DNA of 56,364 nt, taken from positions 1 to 56,364 of the forward strand of contig JAFRRS010000020.1 of the NCBI GenBank assembly GCA_017427985.1, in the 5' to 3' direction. Below the pieces are notes generated by a model, which saw nothing but the letters and a program-made list of their open reading frames with translations, searched no databases and had not been told where the DNA came from. Origin of the DNA: Bacteroidales bacterium (GTDB lineage Bacteria; Bacteroidota; Bacteroidia; Bacteroidales; F082). This document shows, piece after piece, positions 18,632 through 28,214 of this stretch. Within the stretch, counting starts at the first letter, position 1. Each line of letters begins with the position of its first letter. The position numbers were made by a program, and so were the translations under genes.

Positions 18632-18678
18632 AACGTTGCAGTTTGATTAAAAACTCGTCAAAATCAAGCTGCAACGTT
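18632..18678 (+). promoter_or_regulatory. inverted repeat/hairpin in the recA leader
   Basis: The arms are 16 nt (18632-18647 and 18663-18678), matching except for one G-T wobble, with a 15-nt loop. The left arm begins 1 nt after the recA -7 box. It may be an operator, a leader hairpin, or a leftover terminator for nth; the four-T tail after the right arm is weak for a terminator. It is not a classical LexA box. Confidence 0.65.
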
Positions 18679-18732
18679 TTGTGGATTTATTAAAATGATT
18701 TATTAACTAATTGATTTAAAATAACTTGTATT

Positions 18733-19770
18733 ATGGCAAATAAAAATATCGAGGAAGATGTCGAGAAAGTGAGACTGGAGAAAATGAAGGCTTTGGAAGC
18801 CACATTGGGAAATATTGAGAAGTCGTTTGGCAAGGGCAGCATCATGCGCCTCGGTGACAACAAACAGGAAAAAATAGATTCAATATCAACGGGTTCGATA
18901 GGTCTGGACTATGCTCTTGGCATCGGTGGCATGCCTCGCGGCAGGATAATCGAGGTGTTCGGACCTGAAAGCTCTGGCAAGACGACGTTGGCATTGCATG
19001 TCATCGCAGAAGCACAGAAACAGGGCGGAATAGGAGCGTTTATCGACGCTGAGCACGCTTTTGACAGATTTTATGCAAAGAAACTTGGCGTTGACATTGA
19101 TAACCTGCTCGTTTCGCAGCCTGACAATGGTGAACAGGCTCTTGAAATAGCCGAAAACCTTATCCGTTCTGGAGCAATCGACGTTATCGTGATTGACTCC
19201 GTGGCTGCTTTGACACCGAAAAGCGAGATTGAGGGTGAGATGGGCGACAGCAAAATGGGCTTGCAGGCGCGCCTTATGTCGCAGGCGATGCGAAAACTGA
19301 CGGCGACAATCAGCAAGACTTCGACGGTTTGCATTTTCATCAACCAGCTGCGTGAGAAAATCGGTGTAATGTTTGGAAATCCTGAGACGACAACAGGCGG
19401 TAACGCTTTGAAATTCTACAGCTCCGTGCGTCTTGACATCCGTAAGGTGAGCCAGATTAAGGACGGCGAAAACATCATGGGCAACCGCGTGAAAGTCAAA
19501 GTTGTGAAGAACAAAGTGGCTCCTCCATTCAAGAAAGCCGAGTTTGATATCCTTTATGGTGAAGGCATTTCGCGTATCGGTGAGATAATAGATATAGGTG
19601 TTGAGCTTGGCGTTATCAAAAAGAGCGGCTCATGGTTCAGCTACAACGACACGAAACTCGGACAGGGTAGGGACGCTCTGAAAAAACTCCTTGACGAGAA
19701 TCCGGAATTGTGCGATGAGCTTACACAAAAGATAACTGACGCGTTGAAAGAGACTGATCAAGACCTTTAA
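18733..19770 (+). CDS. recA: recombinase RecA
   Basis: A 345-residue strand-exchange ATPase of normal length. Walker A is GPESSGKTT, Walker B lies in [11 protein letters not shown]1 includes EGEMGDS, and L2 includes [26 protein letters not shown]. The N-terminal polymerisation segment [23 protein letters not shown] is present. The C-terminal tail is short and acidic. It acts in homologous recombination and the DNA-damage response. It is expressed from its own promoter with a structured leader and is followed closely by a TPR lipoprotein gene. Confidence 0.99.
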   Translation: MANKNIEEDVEKVRLEKMKALEATLGNIEKSFGKGSIMRLGDNKQEKIDSISTGSIGLDYALGIGGMPRGRIIEVFGPESSGKTTLALHVIAEAQKQGGIGAFIDAEHAFDRFYAKKLGVDIDNLLVSQPDNGEQALEIAENLIRSGAIDVIVIDSVAALTPKSEIEGEMGDSKMGLQARLMSQAMRKLTATISKTSTVCIFINQLREKIGVMFGNPETTTGGNALKFYSSVRLDIRKVSQIKDGENIMGNRVKVKVVKNKVAPPFKKAEFDILYGEGISRIGEIIDIGVELGVIKKSGSWFSYNDTKLGQGRDALKKLLDENPELCDELTQKITDALKETDQDL

Positions 19771-19785
19771 CATATTGATAAACAA

Positions 19786-20787
19786 ATGCTGATGAAAAAA
19801 GTTTTTCTGGCTTTGGCTTGCATCGTCATGCTTGCCGGATGTACTGGCAACGACTCAAAAGACAATAATAAATCGGAAGACAATACACAGGAAAAAGTGG
19901 CTGAAAACGAACAAGTCACTGATTCTCTTGATGTTAACGGATATATAGCAAGGGCGAGGTTTTATCTTGCGAACCAGCAGGTGGGCAATGCCATTCGTGA
20001 CATTAACAGCGCACTGTCGTTAGATGGCAAGAATATCGACGCTTTGCTTGTGCTTTCTGATATTTATTATGCTTTGGGCGATCAGGATAATATTCTTCTG
20101 ACATTGAACAAAGCGACAGAACTTGCGCCGCTGGATTCTCGTCCTGTGATAAAGCTGGCAGAGCTGAGTTTCCTTCAGGGAAATGTCAACATGGCGAATG
20201 CTTGTCTTGATAAAGCATTGGAACTCAACAGTATAAATCCTCAGGCTTATTATATGAAGGGGATTATCTGCATGTCGAAAAATGATACAGTTCAGGCTTT
20301 GAAACAGTTTATGAAGGCGAGAAACCAGGATGATTCGTTTATCGACCCTGTTCTTCAGATTGCCAGCATTTATGCGGCTCAACGTAATCCTATGGCAAGA
20401 GATTACTACAACCTTGCCATCGAGATTGAACCATATAACTATGGTACATATTACGAGCTCGCTTTGTATCTGCAAGACAATGGTAATCCAGAGAAGGCGT
20501 TAGAGATTTATGACACTTTGGAGAGAAGGCTGCCAGGAAACTATCAGGTTTTGTTTAACAAAGGATATGTGAATCTTGTTTATCTGTTTGAATACGACAA
20601 AGCTATTGAGAATTTCGACCTGGCTTTGGAAATGAATCCGAAATATGTGGACGCTTTATTAAATAAAGGTGTCGCCTACGAACAGAAGGGTAATTTCAAA
20701 CAGGCAAAAAGCATCTATCTCCAGATTTTAAAGGATAATCCAAATTATCAGCTGGCGATAGATGCTTTGAAAAGGTTAGGCGAGTGA
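19786..20787 (+). CDS. TPR-repeat lipoprotein
   Basis: A lipoprotein of 333 residues (or 331 if the third codon, Met at 19792, is used). The signal peptide ends in LAGC (Cys19). An acidic linker to about 50 is followed by about eight TPR units from residue 48 to 330, for example AIRDINSALSLDGKNIDAL, ALEIYDTLERRLPGNYQVLF and AIENFDLALEMNPKYVDALL. It is probably anchored to the periplasmic face of a membrane as a scaffold. It begins 15 nt after recA but a functional link is unlikely. Its 3' end overlaps the convergent mutase gene by 12 bp. Confidence 0.87.
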   Translation: MLMKKVFLALACIVMLAGCTGNDSKDNNKSEDNTQEKVAENEQVTDSLDVNGYIARARFYLANQQVGNAIRDINSALSLDGKNIDALLVLSDIYYALGDQDNILLTLNKATELAPLDSRPVIKLAELSFLQGNVNMANACLDKALELNSINPQAYYMKGIICMSKNDTVQALKQFMKARNQDDSFIDPVLQIASIYAAQRNPMARDYYNLAIEIEPYNYGTYYELALYLQDNGNPEKALEIYDTLERRLPGNYQVLFNKGYVNLVYLFEYDKAIENFDLALEMNPKYVDALLNKGVAYEQKGNFKQAKSIYLQILKDNPNYQLAIDALKRLGE

Positions 20788-22548
20788 TTCGTCGTTAGTG
20801 TTTTCTTCTTTTTTCGGTTCAGAGAACAGCTTGGCGAGTTCGTCAAGATTCTCCTTGATTTCCTGCTCGACTCCGCTGAGCTCGTTGAGGTTTTCAAGAG
20901 GCTCGTTCATGCTGAAGTAGAACTTGATCTTAGGCTCGGTGCCTGAAGGTCTGATGCTGACTTTTATGCCGTCTTCCGTGAAGAACTGCAGTACATCTGA
21001 TTTCGGCAGATTGATGATTGTCTCGATGCCGAATGTCAAATCTTTGCTCACACCAAGTTTATAGTCTCTGATTTCAATGACTCTTGAACCGAGAAGGCTC
21101 TTTGGCGGGTTCTTTCTGAGTTCGAGCATCATCTCTTGGATTTCCTTGATGCCGCTGATACCTTTTTTGGTCAAAGAAACGAGTTTCTCTTTGTAAACGC
21201 CAAATTCTTTGTAAATGTCTTTGAGAATCTGGTATAGAGTCTTACCTTGTTCGGCTGCCCAAGATGTGGCTTCGGCAAGCATGAAGCAGGTGATGATGGC
21301 GTCTTTGTCGCGTACGAAGTCACCGACAAGGAACCCGTAGCTTTCTTCACCGCCGCAAACGAAAGTCTCTTCTGGCTTGTGCAAAATCTTGTCGGCGATG
21401 TATTTGAATCCGGTCAAAACATCGTATGTCTTGACGTTGAATTTCTGAGCGATATTTGAGATTAAGTCGCTGGTAACTATAGTCTTGACGATAAATTCTT
21501 TTCCTGTGAGCTTGCCAAGTTCCTCCCAACGTGTCAATATATAATAGGTGAGGATGCTTGCTGTCTGGTTGCCGTTGAGCAGCATAAAGTTGCCCTCGTC
21601 GTCTCTAACAGCCACACCAACGCGGTCGGCGTCAGGGTCGGTGGCGAGAACCACGTCGGCTTTCATCGCCTTGGCTTTTTCAATTGCCATGTTCATTGCG
21701 GCAGGTTCTTCCGGATTCGGTGACACTACAGTCGGGAAGTTGCCGTCTGTAACCATTTGTTCCTCAACAGGGTAGAAGTTCTTAAAACCTGCTTTTGCAA
21801 AAAGTGTAGGCATGAGCTGTCCACCGGTTCCGTGAATAGGAGTGTAGACAAAAGCCAGATTCTTATGTTTCTTTATCAATTTTGGTGACAAAGAGAGTTT
21901 CATCACGTTGCTGAGATAAATCTCGTCGAATTTCTCGTCAAGCATTTCGATGAGTTTTGCGTTTCTTTTACGCTTAACCATTGAAATATCTGTAATTTTC
22001 TCGACTTCTGCAATGATGTTTTTGTCGTGTGGTGACACGACCTGTCCGCCGTCTTCCCAATAGACCTTGTATCCGTTGTATTCTTTCGGATTGTGTGACG
22101 CTGTTACCACGATGCCAGACTGGCATTTCAGTTCGCGAATGGCGAAAGAAAGCTCTGGAGTAGGACGTAATGCGCTGAATAAGAACACTTTGATGCCATT
22201 TGCTGTCATCACGTCAGCGGTGATTTGGGCGAATTCCTTGCTGTTGTTGCGGCAGTCGTATGCGATGGCGACCTGAGGATGCTTCATGTCGGCAAACATT
22301 TTCTTGATGTAGTTTGCCAAGCCTTGTGTTGCCATTGCTACGGTGTAGATGTTCATGCGGTTGGTTCCGACACCCATGATGCCTCTCAATCCGCCAGTTC
22401 CAAACTCGAGGATGCGGTAGAAACTCTCGGTCAATTCGTTGGGGTCGTTGTCGATTAGGTTTTGGACCTGTTTTCTTGTCTCTTCATCGTATTGGTCTGA
22501 TAACCAAGACTTTGCCTTTTCAAGTAATTCAGGTGTAACGTTTTCCAT
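20776..22548 (-). CDS. alpha-D-phosphohexomutase (phosphoglucomutase/phosphomannomutase)
   Basis: A 590-residue cytosolic enzyme that moves phosphate between C1 and C6 of hexose phosphates, in the long PgcA-like group. The active-site phosphoserine loop is GIVVTASHNPKEYNGYK, the Mg-binding loop is DPDADRVGVAV, the sugar-specificity loop is CGGEESYGF, and the phosphate-binding loop is RPSGTEPKIKFY. All four are intact. It feeds nucleotide-sugar synthesis and so may serve the polysaccharide genes at 6457-11388, though it is not next to them. Confidence 0.95.
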   Translation of the reverse strand: MENVTPELLEKAKSWLSDQYDEETRKQVQNLIDNDPNELTESFYRILEFGTGGLRGIMGVGTNRMNIYTVAMATQGLANYIKKMFADMKHPQVAIAYDCRNNSKEFAQITADVMTANGIKVFLFSALRPTPELSFAIRELKCQSGIVVTASHNPKEYNGYKVYWEDGGQVVSPHDKNIIAEVEKITDISMVKRKRNAKLIEMLDEKFDEIYLSNVMKLSLSPKLIKKHKNLAFVYTPIHGTGGQLMPTLFAKAGFKNFYPVEEQMVTDGNFPTVVSPNPEEPAAMNMAIEKAKAMKADVVLATDPDADRVGVAVRDDEGNFMLLNGNQTASILTYYILTRWEELGKLTGKEFIVKTIVTSDLISNIAQKFNVKTYDVLTGFKYIADKILHKPEETFVCGGEESYGFLVGDFVRDKDAIITCFMLAEATSWAAEQGKTLYQILKDIYKEFGVYKEKLVSLTKKGISGIKEIQEMMLELRKNPPKSLLGSRVIEIRDYKLGVSKDLTFGIETIINLPKSDVLQFFTEDGIKVSIRPSGTEPKIKFYFSMNEPLENLNELSGVEQEIKENLDELAKLFSEPKKEENTNDESLA

Positions 22549-22597
22549 AATATCTATTTTTAGTTATTTGTAATTATTTTTTATTTCCTTTTAAAAA

Positions 22598-23602
22598 TCA
22601 TGTTGCAAATTTATATAAAAAAGTAATACCAAGCGACTCTTTAAATTGAAGAATTGGTTTTTGTTTGTCGTCAATTGTGAATTTCACGTTGTCGTCGTAT
22701 ATCATGTGGATGTTGATAATCGTTGATATTCTTTTGTTTATGGAGAATTTTATACCAGTTTCCCAGTCGACGTCAATATTCCATCTGTTGGCTCTGTTGG
22801 AATCCATATAATTGTTGTAAAGGTTCAAATTTGAGAAAATGCTGATATTGTCTTTGAATGTCTGCTTGTATTTTATAAGCACATTGAAACCGAGCTCGCC
22901 GAGGAATTTCTTGCCTGGAATCCAGATGCTGTCGCCATTGATGATGTTCCAATACGCCGCTTCGACACCGAAAGAACCGTTGTCAGCCAAGGTCTGGTCG
23001 TTGACAAATGTGAGCTTTCCTGCGGCTGGACTCGCGAAAACGCTTAGAATGTCAGGGATGATGGTGTATGTGTAACCGATTGATACAGTGAGGTATGCGG
23101 GTGCGAAGAACTTTGAAATCGGCACTGAGTCGTTAGGGTATGAATAACCGTTTGAAAACTGTGTCTTCAGCGTGGTTATGGATGTGAAAGTAAGATGTTT
23201 GTTGTTGTTGTGGGTCATCGTAGTGGACAATTCCAGACGGTCTTCGGTTTTCTCGACGCGTTTCTGCTTTGGATAGCTCTGAATGCCATAAACGAACAGT
23301 CCGCTTGTCACATAATTGAAAAGACTTCTGTTGTATGTGTATTTGAAATCTGCCGCTATTTTTCCGCTGCCGTTGCTCTCACCACCAGCCGCCCAATGCG
23401 TTATCGCCAACTGGTTCAATGTCATGCCGATGCTGCCTTCAAATTTGTGCCATATCGCTTCTTTTCGCTGTTCTTTGGATGATTTTTCGGCAATAGTGTC
23501 CTGCGACATGCCTCTGTTTGGATTTGCCATTACCAACAAAACCAAAATAATGCATGTCACAAAAACATTGATATGCTTCAAACCTCCTTTTAATACTGGC
23601 AT
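22598..23602 (-). CDS. DUF3078 outer-membrane protein
   Basis: A 334-residue protein with an N-terminal signal segment (about 10-33, cleavage after GMSQ). Residues about 50-334 match the DUF3078 pattern found in Bacteroidota: LNQLAITHWAAGGESNGSG near the start, alternating beta strands, a repeated YTY and NLYNNY pattern, and an aromatic C-terminal strand (GITFLYKFAT) typical of a beta barrel. The function of this family is unknown. It is separated from the mutase by 49 nt and may be transcribed with it. Confidence 0.82.
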   Translation of the reverse strand: MPVLKGGLKHINVFVTCIILVLLVMANPNRGMSQDTIAEKSSKEQRKEAIWHKFEGSIGMTLNQLAITHWAAGGESNGSGKIAADFKYTYNRSLFNYVTSGLFVYGIQSYPKQKRVEKTEDRLELSTTMTHNNNKHLTFTSITTLKTQFSNGYSYPNDSVPISKFFAPAYLTVSIGYTYTIIPDILSVFASPAAGKLTFVNDQTLADNGSFGVEAAYWNIINGDSIWIPGKKFLGELGFNVLIKYKQTFKDNISIFSNLNLYNNYMDSNRANRWNIDVDWETGIKFSINKRISTIINIHMIYDDNVKFTIDDKQKPILQFKESLGITFLYKFAT

Positions 23603-23633
23603 TTTAACAAAAATGAATAAAACTCGTTTTTCA

Positions 23634-23665
23634 TTTGCAAAATTATAAATTATAACTTAAATTTG
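23634..23665 (+). promoter_or_regulatory. promoter of the DUF1963 gene
   Basis: TTTG (23634-23637), 20-nt spacer, TAAATTTG (23658-23665), 13 nt before the ATG at 23679, giving a near-leaderless transcript. Confidence 0.75.
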
Positions 23666-23678
23666 CAAAAAAAATTAT

Positions 23679-24296
23679 ATGAATTCCATTAAAATAAATT
23701 TAAATAATACAGATGAGGATCTTTTCATGCGTAGCAAGTGGTGGGGAAACCCAGATTTGCCTGTGGGATTCGATGTTCCGGATGATTTGACTTTCATTTG
23801 CCAGATAAAATGTGACGAGCTTGCCGCATTTGACGAGGATAACCTGTTGCCGCACAAGGGTATGCTTTATTTTTTTGCTGCAATAGATTATTATTTTGGA
23901 AATTTCGATTCATATAATCCGACGGATTTTTATTGGAATAGTGATGATGTAAAGGTTTTTTATGTTGAAGATATTGATAATCAGACGTTTGAGCAGATTG
24001 TTTTTGTTGATGACGATGACAAACCTGTCACTATGAAAGAGCTTGAGATAGAGTTTTCGGCAGATGACGCTTTGTGTTATGGCAACAAAATGCTTGGCGA
24101 GCCATATAATCGCGAATGGGAGGACTGGGATAGTCCGTACAACGGCTGGACTGAGCTTCTGCAAGTTGATTCAGATGACTATGACGAATGCACACTCAAC
24201 TTCATGGATTGGGGAATGCTTCATTTTATTATAAATCCTAATGATTTGAAAAACAATGATTTCACTAAAGTGTCAGCAGTAATTTGTTCAACATAA
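23679..24296 (+). CDS. DUF1963 (YwqG-like) protein
   Basis: A 205-residue acidic protein. The start SKWWGNPDLP and the FICQIKCDELAAFD segment, followed by GMLYFFAAIDYY, match the YwqG/DUF1963 family (first domain: wG.P.lP, then l.flaQi.l.el). Late motifs LLQVDSD and MDWGMLHFIINPNDLKNNDF fit the end of the same fold. The biochemical role is unknown; members in other bacteria sit near polymorphic toxin loci and are suspected immunity proteins. Here no toxin gene is nearby. It is followed after 6 nt by a small acidic protein. Confidence 0.83.
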   Translation: MNSIKINLNNTDEDLFMRSKWWGNPDLPVGFDVPDDLTFICQIKCDELAAFDEDNLLPHKGMLYFFAAIDYYFGNFDSYNPTDFYWNSDDVKVFYVEDIDNQTFEQIVFVDDDDKPVTMKELEIEFSADDALCYGNKMLGEPYNREWEDWDSPYNGWTELLQVDSDDYDECTLNFMDWGMLHFIINPNDLKNNDFTKVSAVICST

Positions 24297-24302
24297 AAAG
24301 AT

Positions 24303-24569
24303 ATGAAAAAAATATTTCACGACGAGTATGAAGAACGGGATTTTGAAGTTGAAATCCCTGACGAATTGTATAAAAAGGCGTATGAAGACAACGATTATGA
24401 TGCCTTGTATGAGATTGGGATAATTTTGCAGACTGAGACGGAAATCTCGTTTGCTGTCATTGCCGATATCATGGAAGAGGCGTACGCCGATGGCGAAGGC
24501 AGCGAGGACGCCTACGACTGGCTGTTGGATTACCATCAGCCTGATGGCAGGTATGATGCCTGGTCTTAA
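24303..24569 (+). CDS. small acidic protein of unknown function
   Basis: An 88-residue protein with about 30 Asp/Glu residues and several aromatic residues, apparently helical (YKKAYEDNDYDALYEIGIIL). It has no recognised domain, signal peptide or membrane segment. It follows the DUF1963 gene by 6 nt and must share its promoter. Its 3' end overlaps the convergent uvrA stop by 4 bp. Codon use and the tight spacing support a real gene. Confidence 0.75.
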   Translation: MKKIFHDEYEERDFEVEIPDELYKKAYEDNDYDALYEIGIILQTETEISFAVIADIMEEAYADGEGSEDAYDWLLDYHQPDGRYDAWS

Positions 24570-27364
24570 CTGAGTTTTTTCGCCAAAATTGAAGCAGTGT
24601 AGCTGTCCTTACATTTTGTCAGGTCTTCCGGAGTGCCTGCAAACACTAAATGTCCGCCAGCTTCACCGCCTTCTGGTCCGAGGTCGATGACCCAATCGGC
24701 AGTTTTTATGACATCGGGGTCGTGTTCGATGACGACAAGCGAGTGTCCGTTGTTAATCAATGCCTCAAAGGCTTTCAGAAGTTTGTTAACATCGTGGAAA
24801 TGCAGTCCTGTCGTGGGTTCGTCAAAGATGAACAAAGTCGGTTTCTCATTAGTACCATTGACCAAAAACGAAGCAAGTTTTATTCTCTGCGCCTCGCCTC
24901 CCGAAAGGGTGGATGAGGGCTGTCCCATCTTTAGGTATCCGAGACCGACATCCTGCAAAGGCTTGAGTCTTGAGACGATACGGTCGGTGATATTCTTGTT
25001 TTCGTTTGGCAGGCTGAAGAAAGTAATGGCTTCATCAATGCTCATTTCAAGGATGTCGAAGATGTTTTTGTCGAGGAATTTTATCTCGAGAGCCTCTTCT
25101 TTATAACGTTTTCCGTGACAGACGTCGCACTCCAGAAACACATCGGCCATGAACTGCATCTCGACTTTCAAAATTCCTTCGCCTTCGCAGTTGTCGCAGC
25201 GGCCGCCAGGGACGTTGAACGAGAAATATCCAGCTTTGTTGCCACGCATTTTCGCAAGTTTCTGTTCAGCGAAGAGGTTTCTTATCTCATCGAAAGCCTT
25301 GACGTAAGTCACTGGGTTTGAACGTGTTGACTTGCCGATAGGGTTTTGGTCAATCATCTCTACGGACTGTAGTGCCTGTATGCTTCCGCGCATCGTGCCG
25401 AAAGAGCCTGTTTTTTCGGTGGTGCCTCCGAAGTGCTTTTTCAGTGAGGTGTAAATGATGTTGTTGACGAGTGACGACTTTCCGGAGCCGCTCACGCCAG
25501 TCACCACTGTTAATACGTTCAACGGTATTTTTACGTTGATATTCTTGAGGTTATGTTCGAGGCAGCCTACAAACTCGATGGAGTTGTTCCATTTGCGTCG
25601 ATGCGTTGGAACAGGGATCTCCTTTTTGCCAGTGATATATTGCGCAGTCAGAGAGTCGCCGTTTTTCTCCATTTCTTTGATGTCGCCTTGGAACACGAGT
25701 TCGCCGCCGAAACGTCCGGCGTAAGGTCCGATGTCGATTATCTGGTCGGCGGCACGGATTATTCCCTCGTCATGTTCGACAACAATCACGGTGTTGCCGA
25801 TGTCGCGAAGATGCTTTAAAACTTTTATAAGTTGCTGTGTGTCACGGGAATGCAATCCGATGCTTGGTTCGTCGAGGATGTAGGTGGATCCGACGAGGCT
25901 GCTGCCTAATGACGTCGCAAGGTTTATTCGTTGTGACTCGCCGCCTGACAACGTGTTGGAAGCGCGGTTCAATGTGAGGTAGCCGAGACCGACTTCGCAG
26001 AGGAAGTCGATGCGGTTTCTAATCTCAATGAGAATCCTTTCAACGATGGAAATCTCTGATTCTGAGAGTTTTATGGTTTCGAAAAACGTTTTTAGCGTGC
26101 TGATCGGCATGGTGACGAGGTCGGTGATGCTCTTGCCGTTTATTTTCACGTAACTGGCTTCGGCGCGCAGACGTTTCCCGTGGCAGTCGGGGCATGTGGT
26201 TTTGCCACGATAGCGGGAAAGCATGACTCGATATTGTATCTTATATGACTGATTCTCAACGTCTTTGAAGAAATCGTCGATGCCCATGAAATACTTGTTG
26301 CCCTTCCAAAGCGTTTCTTTTTGCTCATCGTCAAGCTCAAAATACGGCTTGTGGACAGGGAAATCAAAATGATGTGCGTTGCGCACCAGTTCGTCGCGAT
26401 AATAGCTCATCTTGTCGCCGCGCCAGCAGGCGATGGCGTTGTCGTAAATTGACAACGACTTGTCTGGAACAACAAGGTTTTCATCGATGCCGATTATTGT
26501 GCCGAAGCCCTCGCATGTCTTGCAGGCACCAAAGGGATTGTTGAAGGCAAAAAGATGCGTTGTGGGCGGTTCGAAAACGATGCCGTCAGCCTCGAAACGA
26601 GAAGAGAAAACGTGTTCTGTCTTATCTCCTTGATTATCAACGAGAATTATGCAGTCACCCTTGCCTTCGTAAAAAGCGGTCTGGACGGAATCGGAGAGTT
26701 GTCCGATGAGTTCTGTCGAGCTCTCACTGACTTTCAGGCGGTCGACCATCACGCGGATTTCTTGTGGCTTGTCGTTCTTTTTTTCTTTGAGATAAACCTC
26801 GATTCTTGTTATATTGTCATTGACAATCAATCTGTTGAAGCCCTGTTGGAGCAGGATGTTGAGATGCTCTGGGAGTGTTCTTCCTTCAGGAATTATGATT
26901 GGAGCGAGGATGTAAACCGCTTTTCCTTTCTGTGTCAGGATGAAATCAACCACGTCGCTCACCTGATGGCGTTTCACCTCTTTTCCGGAAACGGGTGAGA
27001 ATGTGCGGCCAATCCTTGCGAACATAAGTTTAAGATACTCATATATTTCTGTGGATGTTCCGACTGTCGAGCGCGGGTTGCTCGTCATGGTGCGCTGCTG
27101 GATAGCGATGGCGGGTGAGAGGCCTGTTATCAGATCGACATCAGGTTTGCTCAAACGTCCCATGAACTGGCGTGCGTAGGCGCTCAGACTTTCGACGTAG
27201 CGGCGTTGACCTTCAGCATAGATGGTGTCGAAAGCCAAAGACGACTTGCCTGAGCCGGACAGACCGGTTATCACTACAAGTTTGTTCTTTGGAATGCTTA
27301 AGTTAATGTTTTTCAAGTTGTTAACTCTCGCACCATGTATTTCTATGTTGTCTAATTTTTTCAT
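24566..27364 (-). CDS. uvrA: excinuclease ABC subunit A
   Basis: A 932-residue damage-recognition ATPase of nucleotide excision repair. It has two ABC modules: Walker A sequences GLSGSGKSSLAFDT and GVSGSGKSSLVNN, two LSGGESQR/LSGGEAQR signatures and Walker B sequences ending LDEPSIGLH and FDEPTTGLH. Zinc-finger Cys pairs are CKTCEGFG with CPDCHGKR, and CDNCEGEG with CDVCHGKR. The UvrB-contact and DNA-contact regions have normal spacing. It is transcribed alone, divergent from the ECF sigma gene. Confidence 0.98.
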   Translation of the reverse strand: MKKLDNIEIHGARVNNLKNINLSIPKNKLVVITGLSGSGKSSLAFDTIYAEGQRRYVESLSAYARQFMGRLSKPDVDLITGLSPAIAIQQRTMTSNPRSTVGTSTEIYEYLKLMFARIGRTFSPVSGKEVKRHQVSDVVDFILTQKGKAVYILAPIIIPEGRTLPEHLNILLQQGFNRLIVNDNITRIEVYLKEKKNDKPQEIRVMVDRLKVSESSTELIGQLSDSVQTAFYEGKGDCIILVDNQGDKTEHVFSSRFEADGIVFEPPTTHLFAFNNPFGACKTCEGFGTIIGIDENLVVPDKSLSIYDNAIACWRGDKMSYYRDELVRNAHHFDFPVHKPYFELDDEQKETLWKGNKYFMGIDDFFKDVENQSYKIQYRVMLSRYRGKTTCPDCHGKRLRAEASYVKINGKSITDLVTMPISTLKTFFETIKLSESEISIVERILIEIRNRIDFLCEVGLGYLTLNRASNTLSGGESQRINLATSLGSSLVGSTYILDEPSIGLHSRDTQQLIKVLKHLRDIGNTVIVVEHDEGIIRAADQIIDIGPYAGRFGGELVFQGDIKEMEKNGDSLTAQYITGKKEIPVPTHRRKWNNSIEFVGCLEHNLKNINVKIPLNVLTVVTGVSGSGKSSLVNNIIYTSLKKHFGGTTEKTGSFGTMRGSIQALQSVEMIDQNPIGKSTRSNPVTYVKAFDEIRNLFAEQKLAKMRGNKAGYFSFNVPGGRCDNCEGEGILKVEMQFMADVFLECDVCHGKRYKEEALEIKFLDKNIFDILEMSIDEAITFFSLPNENKNITDRIVSRLKPLQDVGLGYLKMGQPSSTLSGGEAQRIKLASFLVNGTNEKPTLFIFDEPTTGLHFHDVNKLLKAFEALINNGHSLVVIEHDPDVIKTADWVIDLGPEGGEAGGHLVFAGTPEDLTKCKDSYTASILAKKLS

Positions 27365-27411
27365 CTCAACTTGCTTATCTCAAAAAAATTGCACGAAATT
27401 ACAAAAAAATA

Positions 27412-27442
27412 TTGCACGGTATTTAAAAATGTTTTATATTTG
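27412..27442 (+). promoter_or_regulatory. promoter of the ECF sigma factor gene
   Basis: TTG (27412-27414), 20-nt spacer, TATATTTG (27435-27442). The ATG is about 100 nt downstream, leaving a leader with a hairpin. Confidence 0.75.
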
Positions 27443-27507
27443 CAAAAAATTTAGAAAACTATTGTTCAACCAATTAATATAGGAGAGACACTATCGAATA
27501 AAATTTA

Positions 27508-27541
27508 CCCTTTTTAACATGTAAAACCTTAAAAAAGGGGG
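27508..27541 (+). promoter_or_regulatory. leader hairpin that can cover the ribosome-binding site of the sigma gene
   Basis: CCCTTTTTAA (27508-27517) can pair with TTAAAAAAGGG (27529-27539, one bulged A) around an 11-nt loop. The right arm contains the G-rich run that ends 4 nt before the start codon at 27546, so pairing would hide that run from ribosomes. Translation control is inferred. Confidence 0.5.
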
Positions 27542-27545
27542 ACTT

Positions 27546-28139
27546 ATGTCTGATATATTAAATGATAAAGAACTGGTGCTGCGTTACCAAAATGGCGATG
27601 TGGCAAGTTTTAGGTTATTGGTTGACCGTTACCAGAATAAGATTTTTTCGTATGTGTTGATGCTTGTCAAGGACAGGCAGCTGGCTGATGACATATTCCA
27701 GGACACTTTTTTGAAGATAATCCGCACGATAAAGGCGGGAGCTTATAAAGAAGAGGGCAAATTCATCCAGTTTGCCATGCGTATCGCGCATAATCTCATC
27801 ATTGACCATTTCCGCAAGGCGAAGCGTCTGCCGATGGTCGACCCGACAAAGGAAGACTACGACATGCTTGACAACGCGAGGATTTCCGACCCTTCGATAG
27901 AGGAGAAGATTATCACAGAACAGGTGTACGATGACATCAGAAAGATGATTGAGTATCTTCCTGACGAGCAGCGTGAGGTTTTGGTGATGAGAATGTACGA
28001 CGACATGTCGTTCAAGGAGATTGCCGACGCCACAAATGTGAGCATCAACACTGCTCTGGGACGTATGCGCTATGCTCTTATAAATCTTCGTAAGATGGCG
28101 AAAATGAAGAACTTACAAGTTGCTGTCAACAATTTTTAA
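27546..28139 (+). CDS. ECF-type RNA polymerase sigma factor
   Basis: A 197-residue group 4 sigma factor. Region 2 covers about residues 22-92 (DRYQNKIFSYVLMLVKDRQL, then ADDIFQDTFLKI), and region 4 covers about 135-190 (LPDEQREVLVMRMYDDMSFKEIA with the helix-turn-helix ATNVSINTALGRMRYAL). No anti-sigma factor gene is adjacent; instead a 43-residue protein and a Gre-like protein follow in the same direction. It is likely a conserved, not stress-linked, member of the Bacteroidota sigma-70 family. Confidence 0.93.
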   Translation: MSDILNDKELVLRYQNGDVASFRLLVDRYQNKIFSYVLMLVKDRQLADDIFQDTFLKIIRTIKAGAYKEEGKFIQFAMRIAHNLIIDHFRKAKRLPMVDPTKEDYDMLDNARISDPSIEEKIITEQVYDDIRKMIEYLPDEQREVLVMRMYDDMSFKEIADATNVSINTALGRMRYALINLRKMAKMKNLQVAVNNF

Positions 28140-28214
28140 AAAAATATTCATAGCTATATAATAATATGGTGTAGACGGGCGTTTGAGACTTGATTAAATT
28201 GAAATCGAGTGCCT

